Of a DNA stretch of 64,000 bases, positions 20,304-29,181 are shown one piece after another. The stretch is from Robiginitomaculum antarcticum DSM 21748. Its GTDB lineage: Bacteria > Pseudomonadota > Alphaproteobacteria > Caulobacterales > Maricaulaceae. Position 1 is the first letter of the stretch; every line of letters starts with the position of its first letter. The position numbers and the translations under genes were made by a program. The notes beneath the pieces are model-generated. The model was not told where the DNA came from. It saw only the letters and a program-made list of their open reading frames with translations, and ran no database searches. The DNA lies in the NCBI RefSeq assembly GCF_000365025.1, contig NZ_KB823011.1, positions 496,001-560,000 of the forward strand. The letters run 5' to 3'.

Positions 20304-21269
20304 ATGACCGTATTATTCGATGCAAAATCCCCGCCACACAAAGTGACCACACTGCGTCACCCTGAGAAGCAAAAGCGTGCAGACACGCCGGTGTTGCGTA
20401 AGCCAAGCTGGATTAGAGTTAAAGCGCCCACCTCCAAGGGCTATGCAGAGACCCGCAAAATCGTCAAAGATAAGGGTTTGGTCACAGTCTGCGAAGAAGC
20501 GGCCTGTCCTAATATCGGTGAGTGCTGGGAGAAATCCCACGCCACATTCATGATTTTGGGCGAAATCTGTACGCGGGCCTGCGCATTTTGTAATGTTAGA
20601 ACCGGCCTTCCAACAGGTATTGACGAAGCCGAGCCAGAAAAAATCGGGCAGGCCGTGGTCGAAATGAAGCTCCAGCACGTCGTGATCACGTCTGTGGACC
20701 GTGACGATCTTCCCGATGGCGGCGCTCAGCATTTTGTCAATGTTATCAAAGCGATACGGTTGGCCTCTCCGGCAACAACAATTGAAATACTCACGCCGGA
20801 TTTCCTGCGCAAAGCTGGTGCATTAGAAGCCGTCATTGACGCCAAAGCCGATGTCTTTAACCATAACCTTGAGACGGTTCCTCGCCTTTATCTCTCTATC
20901 CGTCCCGGCGCGCGGTATTATCATTCCATGCGTCTTTTGGAACGTGTCAAGGAACGCGATCCTAACCAATTTACGAAATCCGGTCTAATGGTTGGTCTTG
21001 GCGAGACCAAGTCTGAAGTGATGCAGGTTATGGATGATATGCGCTCTGCCGGTATCGATTTTCTGACAATCGGGCAATATCTGCAACCGACCCGTAAACA
21101 TGCCGCCGTTGAACGCTTTGTTACACCTGATGAATTTAAAGCCTATGAAACGATTGCGCGCGCGAAAGGGTTCTTAATGGTTTCGGCTACACCGCTGACA
21201 CGCTCCAGTTATCACGCCGATAGCGATTTTGCGCAGCTTCGCGCGGCTCGGAGGGCTTTGAATGCCTAA
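20304..21269 (+). CDS. lipA: Lipoyl synthase
   Basis: A 321-residue radical-SAM enzyme that inserts two sulfurs into octanoyl groups on lipoyl domains. The auxiliary iron-sulfur cluster ligands are C63, C68 and C74 ([12 protein letters not shown]); the radical-SAM cluster ligands are C89, C93 and C96 (CTRACAFC). The C-terminal RSSYHAD motif, which supplies the serine ligand to the auxiliary cluster, is present. It serves the lipoyl domains of the pdhB and pdhC products encoded nearby. Its 3' end overlaps the next gene by 8 bases. Confidence 0.97.
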   Translation: MTVLFDAKSPPHKVTTLRHPEKQKRADTPVLRKPSWIRVKAPTSKGYAETRKIVKDKGLVTVCEEAACPNIGECWEKSHATFMILGEICTRACAFCNVRTGLPTGIDEAEPEKIGQAVVEMKLQHVVITSVDRDDLPDGGAQHFVNVIKAIRLASPATTIEILTPDFLRKAGALEAVIDAKADVFNHNLETVPRLYLSIRPGARYYHSMRLLERVKERDPNQFTKSGLMVGLGETKSEVMQVMDDMRSAGIDFLTIGQYLQPTRKHAAVERFVTPDEFKAYETIARAKGFLMVSATPLTRSSYHADSDFAQLRAARRALNA

Positions 21270-21786
21270 AGCCCATTTGCAGGAAATTATGCCCTACCGT
21301 CCTGACGACCTTCTCGGCATGGTAACAAATGTGGAGCAATATCCTTCGTTTCTCAATTTTGTATCAAGCATGCGGGTGCTCGGCCCCCGCGAACGCATTG
21401 GAGATATTGAAACATTCGAGGCGCAAATGAACGTCGCCTATAAAATGGTTTCAGAATCTGTGCGTTGTAGCGTGACAATTGATTATGCAAAGCGCAGCGT
21501 TATCGTCCGAAATAGCGATAAACCAGGGCCGCTGAAAACATTGATTAATGACTGGAAATTTACCGAACTCTCAGACGGACGAACCGTAATCGACTTCATG
21601 GTGAACGTGACTCTCAAATCCTTCCCGCTTAACTTACTGGCCGCGCAAAAATTCGGCTCCGTCACCGATAAAATCATGGATATTTTCAAATTGCGGGCCG
21701 CGCAAATTTTGCGGCCGGTTAAGGAAGACCCGAAAATAGACCTGGCAGCAGAGTTTAAAGATTTAAACTTAAAGCGCCTCGTTTAG
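21262..21786 (+). CDS. COQ10/RatA-like START-domain protein
   Basis: A 174-residue protein of the polyketide cyclase/START group, related to yeast Coq10 and bacterial RatA. It starts with [20 protein letters not shown] and shows [11 protein letters not shown], typical of the family. Coq10-type proteins bind ubiquinone; RatA was reported to block ribosome subunit joining in E. coli, but the alphaproteobacterial members are more likely quinone-related. It overlaps lipA by 8 bases (a common alphaproteobacterial pairing) and its end overlaps the convergent pncC gene by 18 bases. Confidence 0.85.
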   Translation: MPKAHLQEIMPYRPDDLLGMVTNVEQYPSFLNFVSSMRVLGPRERIGDIETFEAQMNVAYKMVSESVRCSVTIDYAKRSVIVRNSDKPGPLKTLINDWKFTELSDGRTVIDFMVNVTLKSFPLNLLAAQKFGSVTDKIMDIFKLRAAQILRPVKEDPKIDLAAEFKDLNLKRLV

Positions 21787-22272
21787 GGTTTTTAGCGCGG
21801 CGAGACAGGTTAAGTCCCGCACCTTATTGCGGCCAATATCGCCAAATTCATACAGATGGGCGGTGGCAGATACGTCATCTCCGACATGTTTCGCAATGCC
21901 GATCCATACTGTTCCGACAGGTTTTGCCCGAGTACCGCCGCCCGGTCCGGCGACGCCCGTCACAGAAACCGCAACATCTAAGCTCAGCGCCTTTACTACG
22001 CCGGTTGCCATCGCTTCTGCTGTCTGCGCGCTGACTGCGCCATGGTCGCGTAAGGTTGAGGCTAGAACGCCAAGAAGCTTCATTTTGACTGAATTATCAT
22101 AGGCAACAATTGAACCCCTAAACGCGCGAGATGAGCCCGGTATGGCGGTTAGCGCCGCACCAATAAGGCCACCTGTGCAGCTTTCTGCCGTTCCAATTTT
22201 GATGCCTGCAGCATTGGCTTTCTCTAACACTGCGGCAGCTTGGTCGGAGATATCTTCGAGAATCGGGTTCAT
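21769..22272 (-). CDS. pncC: CinA-family nicotinamide-nucleotide amidase
   Basis: A 167-residue stand-alone CinA C-terminal domain, which deamidates nicotinamide mononucleotide in pyridine nucleotide recycling. The signature GTAESCTGGLIGAALT and the later VTGVAGPGGGTRAKPVGTVW are complete. It follows ispDF with an ATGA overlap at 22269-22272, so translation is coupled, an arrangement known from other alphaproteobacteria. Confidence 0.92.
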   Translation of the reverse strand: MNPILEDISDQAAAVLEKANAAGIKIGTAESCTGGLIGAALTAIPGSSRAFRGSIVAYDNSVKMKLLGVLASTLRDHGAVSAQTAEAMATGVVKALSLDVAVSVTGVAGPGGGTRAKPVGTVWIGIAKHVGDDVSATAHLYEFGDIGRNKVRDLTCLAALKTLNEAL

Positions 22273-23411
22273 TGAGGTATTTTTAGCGTTGCAATGGCCT
22301 GTGCCGCCAGACCTTCTTTACGTCCTGTAAAACCGAGAGCCTCGGTTGTCGTCGCTTTAATACTAACCCGTTCAAGGGGCAGGGCGCAAAGCTGCGCGAT
22401 ACGGCCTCTCATGGCGGCGCGGTGTGGCTTAATCTTAGGCTGTTCACAGATCAGGGTGAGATCGACATGTTGAAGCTCTGCGCCGCGCTCGCTTATCTTG
22501 TCTATCGCATATGACAGAAATTCGGCACTATCTTGGTCTTTGTGCGCGTCATCCGTAGGCGGGAAATGATCGCCAATATCGCCGAGCCCAAGCGCCCCGA
22601 ATATGGCGTCAGTCAGAGCGTGCAGCCCTGCATCCGCATCTGAATGCCCTTTCAGGCGGTAGCCGCAATCAATCGCAATACCGCATAGCATCATCGTCCC
22701 GCCCGCTTCGAACTGATGTACATCGAAGCCTTGGCCTACGGCCATATAATTATCAGTTTGCAGCATATGTTCGGCCCGCTCGAAATCACCTGGATACGTT
22801 ATTTTGAAATTGCGTTCTTCGCCCTCAACGAACTTTAACGAAAGTCCGTGTGTTTTGGCTATAGCGATATCGTCTGCGGCCTGATGCCCCGCCGGTAGAG
22901 CGTCAAATGCGGCCATAATCTTGTCATAGTGAAAGGCCTGTGGCGTTTGCATACGTAAAACAGTTGTTCGGTCAAATGCCTCGCCGGATTTTGTTTTCAG
23001 TGCATCCGTTACAGGAAGGGCAGGCGCCGCGGCGTCATGCGTATCCAACGCTTCAGATAGTTGCTGTAATAGGCCTGAAGAGACGAAAGGACGGGCAGCG
23101 TCATGGATGAAAACATGTTCAATGTCATACTCTCGCAGGGCTTGCAGTCCTGCACGCACAGAATCTGTGCGAGATGCCCCGCCTGTTGTACATCGAATAT
23201 CGATGGATGATCGCGTAATTACGTCCGATACCAATTCATCATTCTCAGAAATAACAAAAATAATTTTATTAAACACCAATGCTTTAGCGCATGATTCTAA
23301 TGTATGCTGTAAAACGGTTTTTCCAGCAATAACACGATATTGCTTGGGCACGTCCTGCTGTGCCCGTGTTCCGCGCCCCGCAGCGACCAATATAAGTGCA
23401 GTGTCAGCCAT
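22269..23411 (-). CDS. ispDF: Bifunctional MEP-pathway enzyme IspD-IspF
   Basis: A 380-residue fusion. Residues 1 to about 220 are 2-C-methylerythritol 4-phosphate cytidylyltransferase (VAAGRGTRA nucleotide-binding loop, FIHDAARPFV). The rest is 2-C-methylerythritol 2,4-cyclodiphosphate synthase (GQGFDVHQF, LKGHSDADAGLHALTDA, with the zinc ligands Asp/His, and IKATTTEALGFTGR). The fusion is typical of alphaproteobacteria. It supplies isoprenoid precursors, including those used by the carotenoid genes in this window. It is divergent from dusB. Confidence 0.97.
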   Translation of the reverse strand: MADTALILVAAGRGTRAQQDVPKQYRVIAGKTVLQHTLESCAKALVFNKIIFVISENDELVSDVITRSSIDIRCTTGGASRTDSVRAGLQALREYDIEHVFIHDAARPFVSSGLLQQLSEALDTHDAAAPALPVTDALKTKSGEAFDRTTVLRMQTPQAFHYDKIMAAFDALPAGHQAADDIAIAKTHGLSLKFVEGEERNFKITYPGDFERAEHMLQTDNYMAVGQGFDVHQFEAGGTMMLCGIAIDCGYRLKGHSDADAGLHALTDAIFGALGLGDIGDHFPPTDDAHKDQDSAEFLSYAIDKISERGAELQHVDLTLICEQPKIKPHRAAMRGRIAQLCALPLERVSIKATTTEALGFTGRKEGLAAQAIATLKIPQ

Positions 23412-23471
23412 GTCACTCCTATATGAGCGATGAATTATTGTTCAGCGCAGCTATGCGCGGTAAGGGCAAGC

Positions 23472-24479
23472 ATGAACAATTCGTTTCACATCGGCAAGTG
23501 TAAGATTGACACGCGCATATTCGTCGCGCCTATGTCGGGTGTGACCGATCTGCCGTTTCGAAAGATACTCCGTGATCTGGGCGCTGGCGCGATTGTATCC
23601 GAAATGGTGGCCAGTGAAGAGCTCTCCAAAGGCAATATGGAAAGTCTCCAACGCGCATCCGGCGTAGGGGAGATGTCGCCATTAATTATCCAGCTTGCAG
23701 GGCGCGAAGCTAAATGGATGGCGGAAGGCGCGCGCATGGGTGTGCGCGGCGGAGCCGATATTGTCGATATCAATATGGGATGCCCGGCCCGAAAGGTGAC
23801 GAGAGGTGCATCAGGGTCTGCGCTGATGAAGGATCCTGACCATGCGCTAGAGCTGATTAAAGCCACTGTCGAGGCGGTTGATGTGCCTGTTACATTGAAA
23901 ACACGGCTGGGCTGGGACGATGATATGCTTAACGCCCCTGAAATTTGCGCCCGCGCGCAGGACGTTGGCGTGCAAGCTTTCGTAATACACGGGCGAACGC
24001 GTTGCCAGTTCTACAAAGGCAAAGCCGATTGGGCGGCCGTGCGTAAAACGCGGGAGGCAGTGAGCAAACCTTTACTTGTAAACGGCGATATCCTCACACC
24101 TGAAGACGCCCGTCAGGCTATTGCGCAATCGGGCGCGGACGGAGTCATGATTGGACGGGCTTTGGTTGGCGCGCCATGGCTCATTGCAGACTTCCAATCC
24201 GCATTTGGTGAGCGGCATCAGTCGCCTCTATCACGAGAGGCGCAACGCGACATTGTTCTACGGCACTATGCATATGCGCTGGAGTTTCACGGAGAAGCGC
24301 TGGGCAGCCGTATGATGCGCAAACATCTGGCCGCCTATATTGACCGTTCTGATGTTGATATTTCCTCTGACGACAGAATCAGGGCTCGCGGACTGGCCTG
24401 TACACTAAGTGAACCTCAAGACGTTATTACCCACCTTACCCGCTTTTATGACGGCCGATTTGTCCGCAAGGCAGCGTGA
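23472..24479 (+). CDS. dusB: tRNA-dihydrouridine synthase B
   Basis: A 335-residue FMN-dependent TIM-barrel enzyme that reduces uridine to dihydrouridine in tRNA. Visible: [15 protein letters not shown] (FMN phosphate region), the catalytic cysteine C104 in [24 protein letters not shown], and [13 protein letters not shown]. The frame is open from 23430, but I take the ATG at 23472, preceded by TAAGGG. It leads the conserved dusB-ntrB-ntrC cluster (the nifR3 arrangement of alphaproteobacteria), with ntrB starting in its stop codon. Confidence 0.95.
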   Translation: MNNSFHIGKCKIDTRIFVAPMSGVTDLPFRKILRDLGAGAIVSEMVASEELSKGNMESLQRASGVGEMSPLIIQLAGREAKWMAEGARMGVRGGADIVDINMGCPARKVTRGASGSALMKDPDHALELIKATVEAVDVPVTLKTRLGWDDDMLNAPEICARAQDVGVQAFVIHGRTRCQFYKGKADWAAVRKTREAVSKPLLVNGDILTPEDARQAIAQSGADGVMIGRALVGAPWLIADFQSAFGERHQSPLSREAQRDIVLRHYAYALEFHGEALGSRMMRKHLAAYIDRSDVDISSDDRIRARGLACTLSEPQDVITHLTRFYDGRFVRKAA

Positions 24480-25546
24480 TGGTCGAGCTTAAAGACATTC
24501 ATCAACTGGCTTTGATGGACGACCTGCCGATAGCAATTGTAATCATTACGCAGTCCGACCATAAGATTCAGTGGCTTAACAATCATGCCGAGCTGTGGCT
24601 GCAGCGCAGTCGGCAATCGCTTCTCAACAAATCATTATCCGAACTGACCGAAAATCCCGAGCTTCTGGCTCTGCCGATCTCGCGGGTTAGCGCAACCGGC
24701 GGCCCCGTGATCGCTGAGGATATTGCTCTGCGACGCGCTGACGAGGCCAATACGCTCTGTCACCTAACGGCGTTTCCTGTTGGAAATAATGTGGCGCTGA
24801 TTATTCGCGAAGAGCCAGCCGGACGCGTTACAGGGCGCAGCTTGCAGGATTCCGACGCTGTCGAGGCGCTTGGCCGAATGCTCGCCCATGAGCTTAAAAA
24901 TCCGCTGGCCGGCATTAAAGGAGCGGCGCAACTGCTTGCATCTGAAGCAAAATCTGACGAGGCCAAAGAACTTATAGCGTTGATAACCACGGAAACAGAC
25001 CGCATCCGGCGGTTAGCCGACCGGATGGAGGCGTTTGGCTCGATTTCCATGGAAAGTCTGGAAGCTGTCAATATCCATACAGTCTTGCGTCAGACTCGTC
25101 TTCTGGCACAATCCATGAATGGGGAAATAGCGTTTAACGAGAATTATGATCCATCATTGCCTGATGTATCAGGCAATCGCGACGCATTGATGCAGGTTAC
25201 GCTCAACATTATAAAAAACGCGCTGGAAGCGATTGTGCAGCATAAAACAGGTAATGAGATTACTCTGCAAACAGCCTACAGAGCCGGAATGTCGCGCAGC
25301 GAAACAGGCCGTAAACTTGCTCTGCCTGTTGAAATCAGAATCACGGATAACGGTCCTGGCATCCCCGGGCATATCCGTAGCCAGCTCTTCCATCCGTTTG
25401 TAACTGACAAGCCAGCCGGCCGCGGTCTGGGGCTAACATTAGTATCAAAAATTATTCACGCACATGGCGGAATTATCGAGGTCAGTTCCAAACCCGGGAA
25501 GACTGTCTTCTCAATCTTACTTCCAGCATATCAAAACCGAGGTTAA
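24479..25546 (+). CDS. ntrB: Nitrogen regulation sensor kinase NtrB
   Basis: A 355-residue cytoplasmic histidine kinase/phosphatase that controls NtrC in response to PII. An N-terminal PAS-like domain (about 1-115) is followed by the phospho-acceptor H137 in LAHELKNPLAGIKGAAQLL and the ATPase domain (N box LMQVTLNIIKNALEA; ITDNGPGIP; GRGLGLTLV). Its ATG overlaps the dusB stop (TGATG); a GTG three bases earlier is an alternative. ntrC begins two bases after its end. Confidence 0.95.
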   Translation: MVELKDIHQLALMDDLPIAIVIITQSDHKIQWLNNHAELWLQRSRQSLLNKSLSELTENPELLALPISRVSATGGPVIAEDIALRRADEANTLCHLTAFPVGNNVALIIREEPAGRVTGRSLQDSDAVEALGRMLAHELKNPLAGIKGAAQLLASEAKSDEAKELIALITTETDRIRRLADRMEAFGSISMESLEAVNIHTVLRQTRLLAQSMNGEIAFNENYDPSLPDVSGNRDALMQVTLNIIKNALEAIVQHKTGNEITLQTAYRAGMSRSETGRKLALPVEIRITDNGPGIPGHIRSQLFHPFVTDKPAGRGLGLTLVSKIIHAHGGIIEVSSKPGKTVFSILLPAYQNRG

Positions 25547-25547
25547 T

Positions 25548-26879
25548 ATGGCCGCCCAAATTCTACTTGCCGATGACGATGATACTATCCGTCTGGTCCT
25601 CAGTAAATCACTCACGCGCGCAGGCTATAATGTACGCTCAACTGATAATCCGCATACGCTCCTCAAATGGGCGGAAGCCGGAGAGGGGGATATAATATTG
25701 TCGGATGTTCTAATGCGGGGTGAAGAGATTTTTACCCATCTGCCGGCGCTTCGCCGCGCGCGTCCGAATATGCCGATTATCATTATCTCAGCCAATAATA
25801 CGGTATCCACAGCGCTCAAGACCGGAGAGCATGATGTTTTTGAATATGTTCCTAAACCCTTTGATCTTGATGATGTGACCAGCGCGGTTAGCCGCGCTGC
25901 GGGTAGCCTGACACCAACGCGAGCGCGCGCGATAAAGAAGACTGACAGCTCGCCGATGATAGGTCGTAGCGCGGCAATGCAGCCCGTTTACCGTGCGGTG
26001 TCGCGTTATGCATCCGGTAATCTTCCTGTCCTTATCCAAGGCGATGTAGGAACCGGTAAAGATCTGGTCGCACGGCTCATCCATGAGGGCGGAACCCGTA
26101 AAAACCGCCCGTTCATTCGCGAGACGGTCTTTGATAATATCTCATTGACGCTCCAGAAAGTGAGCGGAGGCGACATATATATCGACGAAGTTTCGAGCTT
26201 AAGCCATGATCAACAAAACGGACTTCTACAGTTGATGATAGAGAGCGAAAACATTCCTTCGGCTGATCGACCGCGTATCATCTCGGCGACCCGCAAAGAT
26301 CTCCATCGTCTGGCGGAGCAGGAAAACTTTAGGGATGATTTGCTCTTTCGATTGAATGTCGCTGAAATAAGAATCCCGCGTTTATCGGAACGCGAGCGCG
26401 ATACTTATGAACTTGCTGACGCATTTCTTGATAATGCTGATGCGTCAAGCAATCAGAGCCGCCGCTTTGCTGCAGACGCGCTGGACATGCTTTACCGACA
26501 TGAGTGGCGTGGCAATGTGCGGGAGCTTGAAAATCTGGTCCGGCGGCTGGCTGTACTATATTCGGATGATGTCATCACGGCAGAAATGGTCGCCTTGGAA
26601 TTTTCGAAAAAAATTGCCATGCATCCGCGCGATGAAGATACAGCGAATATGGAAAAACTTATTCGTGAAGCCGCTAAACGCCTCTTAAACAAAGCTGGGC
26701 AACCGCAATTTAAGGATCGGGAAGAGACCGTCTTCCAGACCGCCCTACAATGGGTTGAAACCCCATTGATTGAAGAAGCGATAAGGCTAACTGGGGGTAA
26801 CAGGGCCAGAGCGGCAGAAATTCTGGGTATTCACCGCAATACGCTCCGGACGAAGCTCAAAACACTCAACATTGAATAG
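25548..26879 (+). CDS. ntrC: Nitrogen response regulator NtrC lacking the GAFTGA loop
   Basis: A 443-residue response regulator. The receiver domain (1-120) has phospho-acceptor D53 and K103. The AAA+ domain has Walker A GDVGTGKD (165-172), Walker B DIYIDE (209-214), sensor I RIISATRKDL, the arginine-finger region FRDDLLFRLNV and HEWRGNVRELENL. Between Walker A and Walker B about 25 residues of the usual family sequence are gone, including the ESELFGHEKGAFTGA loop that contacts sigma-54. The C-terminal Fis-type helix-turn-helix (about 405-443) is intact. Rhodobacter capsulatus NtrC also lacks GAFTGA and works with the housekeeping sigma factor; the same is inferred here. Confidence 0.93.
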   Translation: MAAQILLADDDDTIRLVLSKSLTRAGYNVRSTDNPHTLLKWAEAGEGDIILSDVLMRGEEIFTHLPALRRARPNMPIIIISANNTVSTALKTGEHDVFEYVPKPFDLDDVTSAVSRAAGSLTPTRARAIKKTDSSPMIGRSAAMQPVYRAVSRYASGNLPVLIQGDVGTGKDLVARLIHEGGTRKNRPFIRETVFDNISLTLQKVSGGDIYIDEVSSLSHDQQNGLLQLMIESENIPSADRPRIISATRKDLHRLAEQENFRDDLLFRLNVAEIRIPRLSERERDTYELADAFLDNADASSNQSRRFAADALDMLYRHEWRGNVRELENLVRRLAVLYSDDVITAEMVALEFSKKIAMHPRDEDTANMEKLIREAAKRLLNKAGQPQFKDREETVFQTALQWVETPLIEEAIRLTGGNRARAAEILGIHRNTLRTKLKTLNIE

Positions 26880-26889
26880 TGTTGATCTT

Positions 26890-26921
26890 TTGCAACACTG
26901 GGGTATCATTGCAACAGTTTG
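26890..26921. promoter_or_regulatory. Repeats upstream of ntrY
   Basis: TTGCAACA occurs at 26890-26897 and again at 26909-26916, 19 bases apart, in the 73-base gap between ntrC and ntrY. The second copy runs into CAACAGTTTG (26912-26921), a CAA-N4-TTG arrangement like the site reported for NtrX in Brucella. A role in ntrY/ntrX autoregulation is inference. Confidence 0.3.
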
Positions 26922-26952
26922 ATAAATTAAAGATGAGGTCGAGCTGTAAATT

Positions 26953-29181
26953 ATGCCGGATAGAGGCAAATTAAATCTTCCGACTGCGCCGTTTATGACT
27001 GCGCCTAATGTCGTTGTGCATTCTTTATTATTTGGAATATTCTTTCTACTTTCCGTGGGATTTATTAGTACGGGCGCATTTTTTGCTTTTACCGGCACTC
27101 AGTTTAAGACATTTAGCGCCGGAGACATCCTCAACGCAAATTTTGTGATAATAATCGGATTAGCTTATTATCTTGGTTACCGCGTTTGGCGCAATTTATT
27201 TTCTGCTAAAGCAGGTGAGAGCGCGCCGCAACTTCACCGTCGGTTTCTTCTTATATTCTCACTGGCGGCTTTGCTGCCGGCCATTGTGATAGGATCATTT
27301 TTTGCCTCTGTCATGAACCGCGACATCAACTCGGTATGGGACGAAACAATTGAGATTGGCATGGCAGAAGCCAATTTGCTGACATCTAGCTTCATGCTGC
27401 AGCAAGACCGGCAAATGCGCCAAGAAATGAATGCTATGGCCGGCGACCTCAACCAAAACAGTGCTCTTCTTGCGAACAGAATTACTTTTACGTCTTATCT
27501 CATTGCCCAGGCTGTATTCCGTGAGCTGCCCAGTGTTTACATCGTCAATCGCAAAGGCGAAATACTCGCGCGCGCCGAAAGCGCGGCAGCCCCCCCATTT
27601 CGTTTGCCAAGTCCGGAAATGTGGCGGTCTGCAGAAGATACATTTCTGACGATGGATACACACATTAATATCGACTTCCTGACTGTTCTTGTAAGGCTTG
27701 ACGGGTTTGAAGACGCATATCTCTATGTCGGCAAATATGTCGAGAAGGGCACTTTCAATTCCATTGTACGCTTGGTTGAGCTTAATGAGCGCTTCCAAGC
27801 GTCCACAACGCGCCAAGATGAAGTTAATAAACTTTTTAGTTCAGTATATGTCCAATCCGCTCTTCTGCTTCTTATGGCTGCAGTGTGGCTTGGCCTCGTT
27901 CTGGCGGGTCGTATCGTGACGCCATTGGGTAATATCGTTCAGGCAGCTGAGAAAGTACGATCCGGCGATCTTTCAGCACGCGTAACCACGCAGGGTAGCT
28001 GGGACGAGATTGCCGATCTCGCTAGCGCTTTTAATCGTATGACTCGTCAGTTAGGGGCGCAGCGCGATGACCTTATCCGAGAGCATGATACATCAGAACA
28101 GCGTCGTATATTCAGTGAAGCTGTTCTATCTGGCGTATCTGCGGGCATAATCGGCCTATCTCAAGACGGGCGTATAACACTTATGAATCAATCTGCTGTT
28201 AATTTGCTTGGCAATATTGAGAGCAGCCGCATCGGCCAGCCTATAGGTGTTGCTATTCCCGCCTTTAAAGCTGCCTTTAAACGTGCCCAAGAAAGCGTTG
28301 GACGCGAAATCGCCGACCAAGTCGATTATGAAGGCGAAATTGGAACGCGTAATTTCGACCTGCGTATTTCCAGCTATCACGGCGAGACTGTAGACACAGG
28401 ATGGGTTATAACTTTTGATGATATGACGCGCCTTGTGGCTGCGCAGCGCCACAGTGCTTGGCGAGAAGTTGCGCGACGCGTCGCACATGAGATCAAAAAC
28501 CCACTGACACCGATCCAGCTCTCTGCAGAACGGCTCGAGCGTAAATATCTAAAACAGATTACTTCTGAGCCCGAAACCTTTGTTAATTTGACACAAACGA
28601 TAACCCGGCAGGTTGATAGTTTAGAACGCATGGTTGAGGCTTTTTCTAACTTTGCCCGCACGCCTGCGCTCACAATTGAACCCGTTAATTTTGAACAGCT
28701 TTTAGACCGGACATTGTTTGCGCAGCGCGTTGCCTTTCCCGATATTGAATTTATAAATCAAAACGAGTTTGGCCGCGCGCCTATAATCGACGCAGATGAG
28801 CGCCTCTTGGGCCAGGCCCTAACCAACCTTCTGAAAAATGCAGGCGAATCAGTAACAGCGCGTGTGGATGCAGATGGTTTGGATCAACTTGACGGGCAAA
28901 TTAAGGTCCTTCTTCGAGAATTTAAAGGCGCGCTACGCATCGATATCATTGATAATGGAACGGGGTGGCCGCTAACAAATGTAGATAAGCTTTTTGAGCC
29001 TTACGTAACGACTCGCGAGAGCGGAACCGGGCTGGGCCTGGCTATTGTTAAGCGCATTATTGAAGATCATGGTGGAACACTGAATCTAAAAGACCGTCCG
29101 GACAGCATTTCCGGCGCCTATGTCTGCATCGAAATCCCTATGGGCACAGGACAACTTTCAAACAGAATTGCGGCTGAATGA
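26953..29181 (+). CDS. ntrY: Sensor kinase NtrY
   Basis: A 742-residue membrane histidine kinase. There are several N-terminal hydrophobic helices (roughly 20-45, 55-75 and 98-120), a periplasmic domain, another helix near 295-318, a HAMP domain (RIVTPLGNIVQAAEKVRSGD), a PAS domain, and the kinase core with phospho-acceptor H512 in RRVAHEIKNPLTPIQ, IIDNGTGWP and GTGLGLAIVKRI. NtrY partners NtrX in nitrogen, redox and envelope signalling in alphaproteobacteria. Its stop overlaps the ntrX start by 4 bases. Confidence 0.95.
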   Translation: MPDRGKLNLPTAPFMTAPNVVVHSLLFGIFFLLSVGFISTGAFFAFTGTQFKTFSAGDILNANFVIIIGLAYYLGYRVWRNLFSAKAGESAPQLHRRFLLIFSLAALLPAIVIGSFFASVMNRDINSVWDETIEIGMAEANLLTSSFMLQQDRQMRQEMNAMAGDLNQNSALLANRITFTSYLIAQAVFRELPSVYIVNRKGEILARAESAAAPPFRLPSPEMWRSAEDTFLTMDTHINIDFLTVLVRLDGFEDAYLYVGKYVEKGTFNSIVRLVELNERFQASTTRQDEVNKLFSSVYVQSALLLLMAAVWLGLVLAGRIVTPLGNIVQAAEKVRSGDLSARVTTQGSWDEIADLASAFNRMTRQLGAQRDDLIREHDTSEQRRIFSEAVLSGVSAGIIGLSQDGRITLMNQSAVNLLGNIESSRIGQPIGVAIPAFKAAFKRAQESVGREIADQVDYEGEIGTRNFDLRISSYHGETVDTGWVITFDDMTRLVAAQRHSAWREVARRVAHEIKNPLTPIQLSAERLERKYLKQITSEPETFVNLTQTITRQVDSLERMVEAFSNFARTPALTIEPVNFEQLLDRTLFAQRVAFPDIEFINQNEFGRAPIIDADERLLGQALTNLLKNAGESVTARVDADGLDQLDGQIKVLLREFKGALRIDIIDNGTGWPLTNVDKLFEPYVTTRESGTGLGLAIVKRIIEDHGGTLNLKDRPDSISGAYVCIEIPMGTGQLSNRIAAE

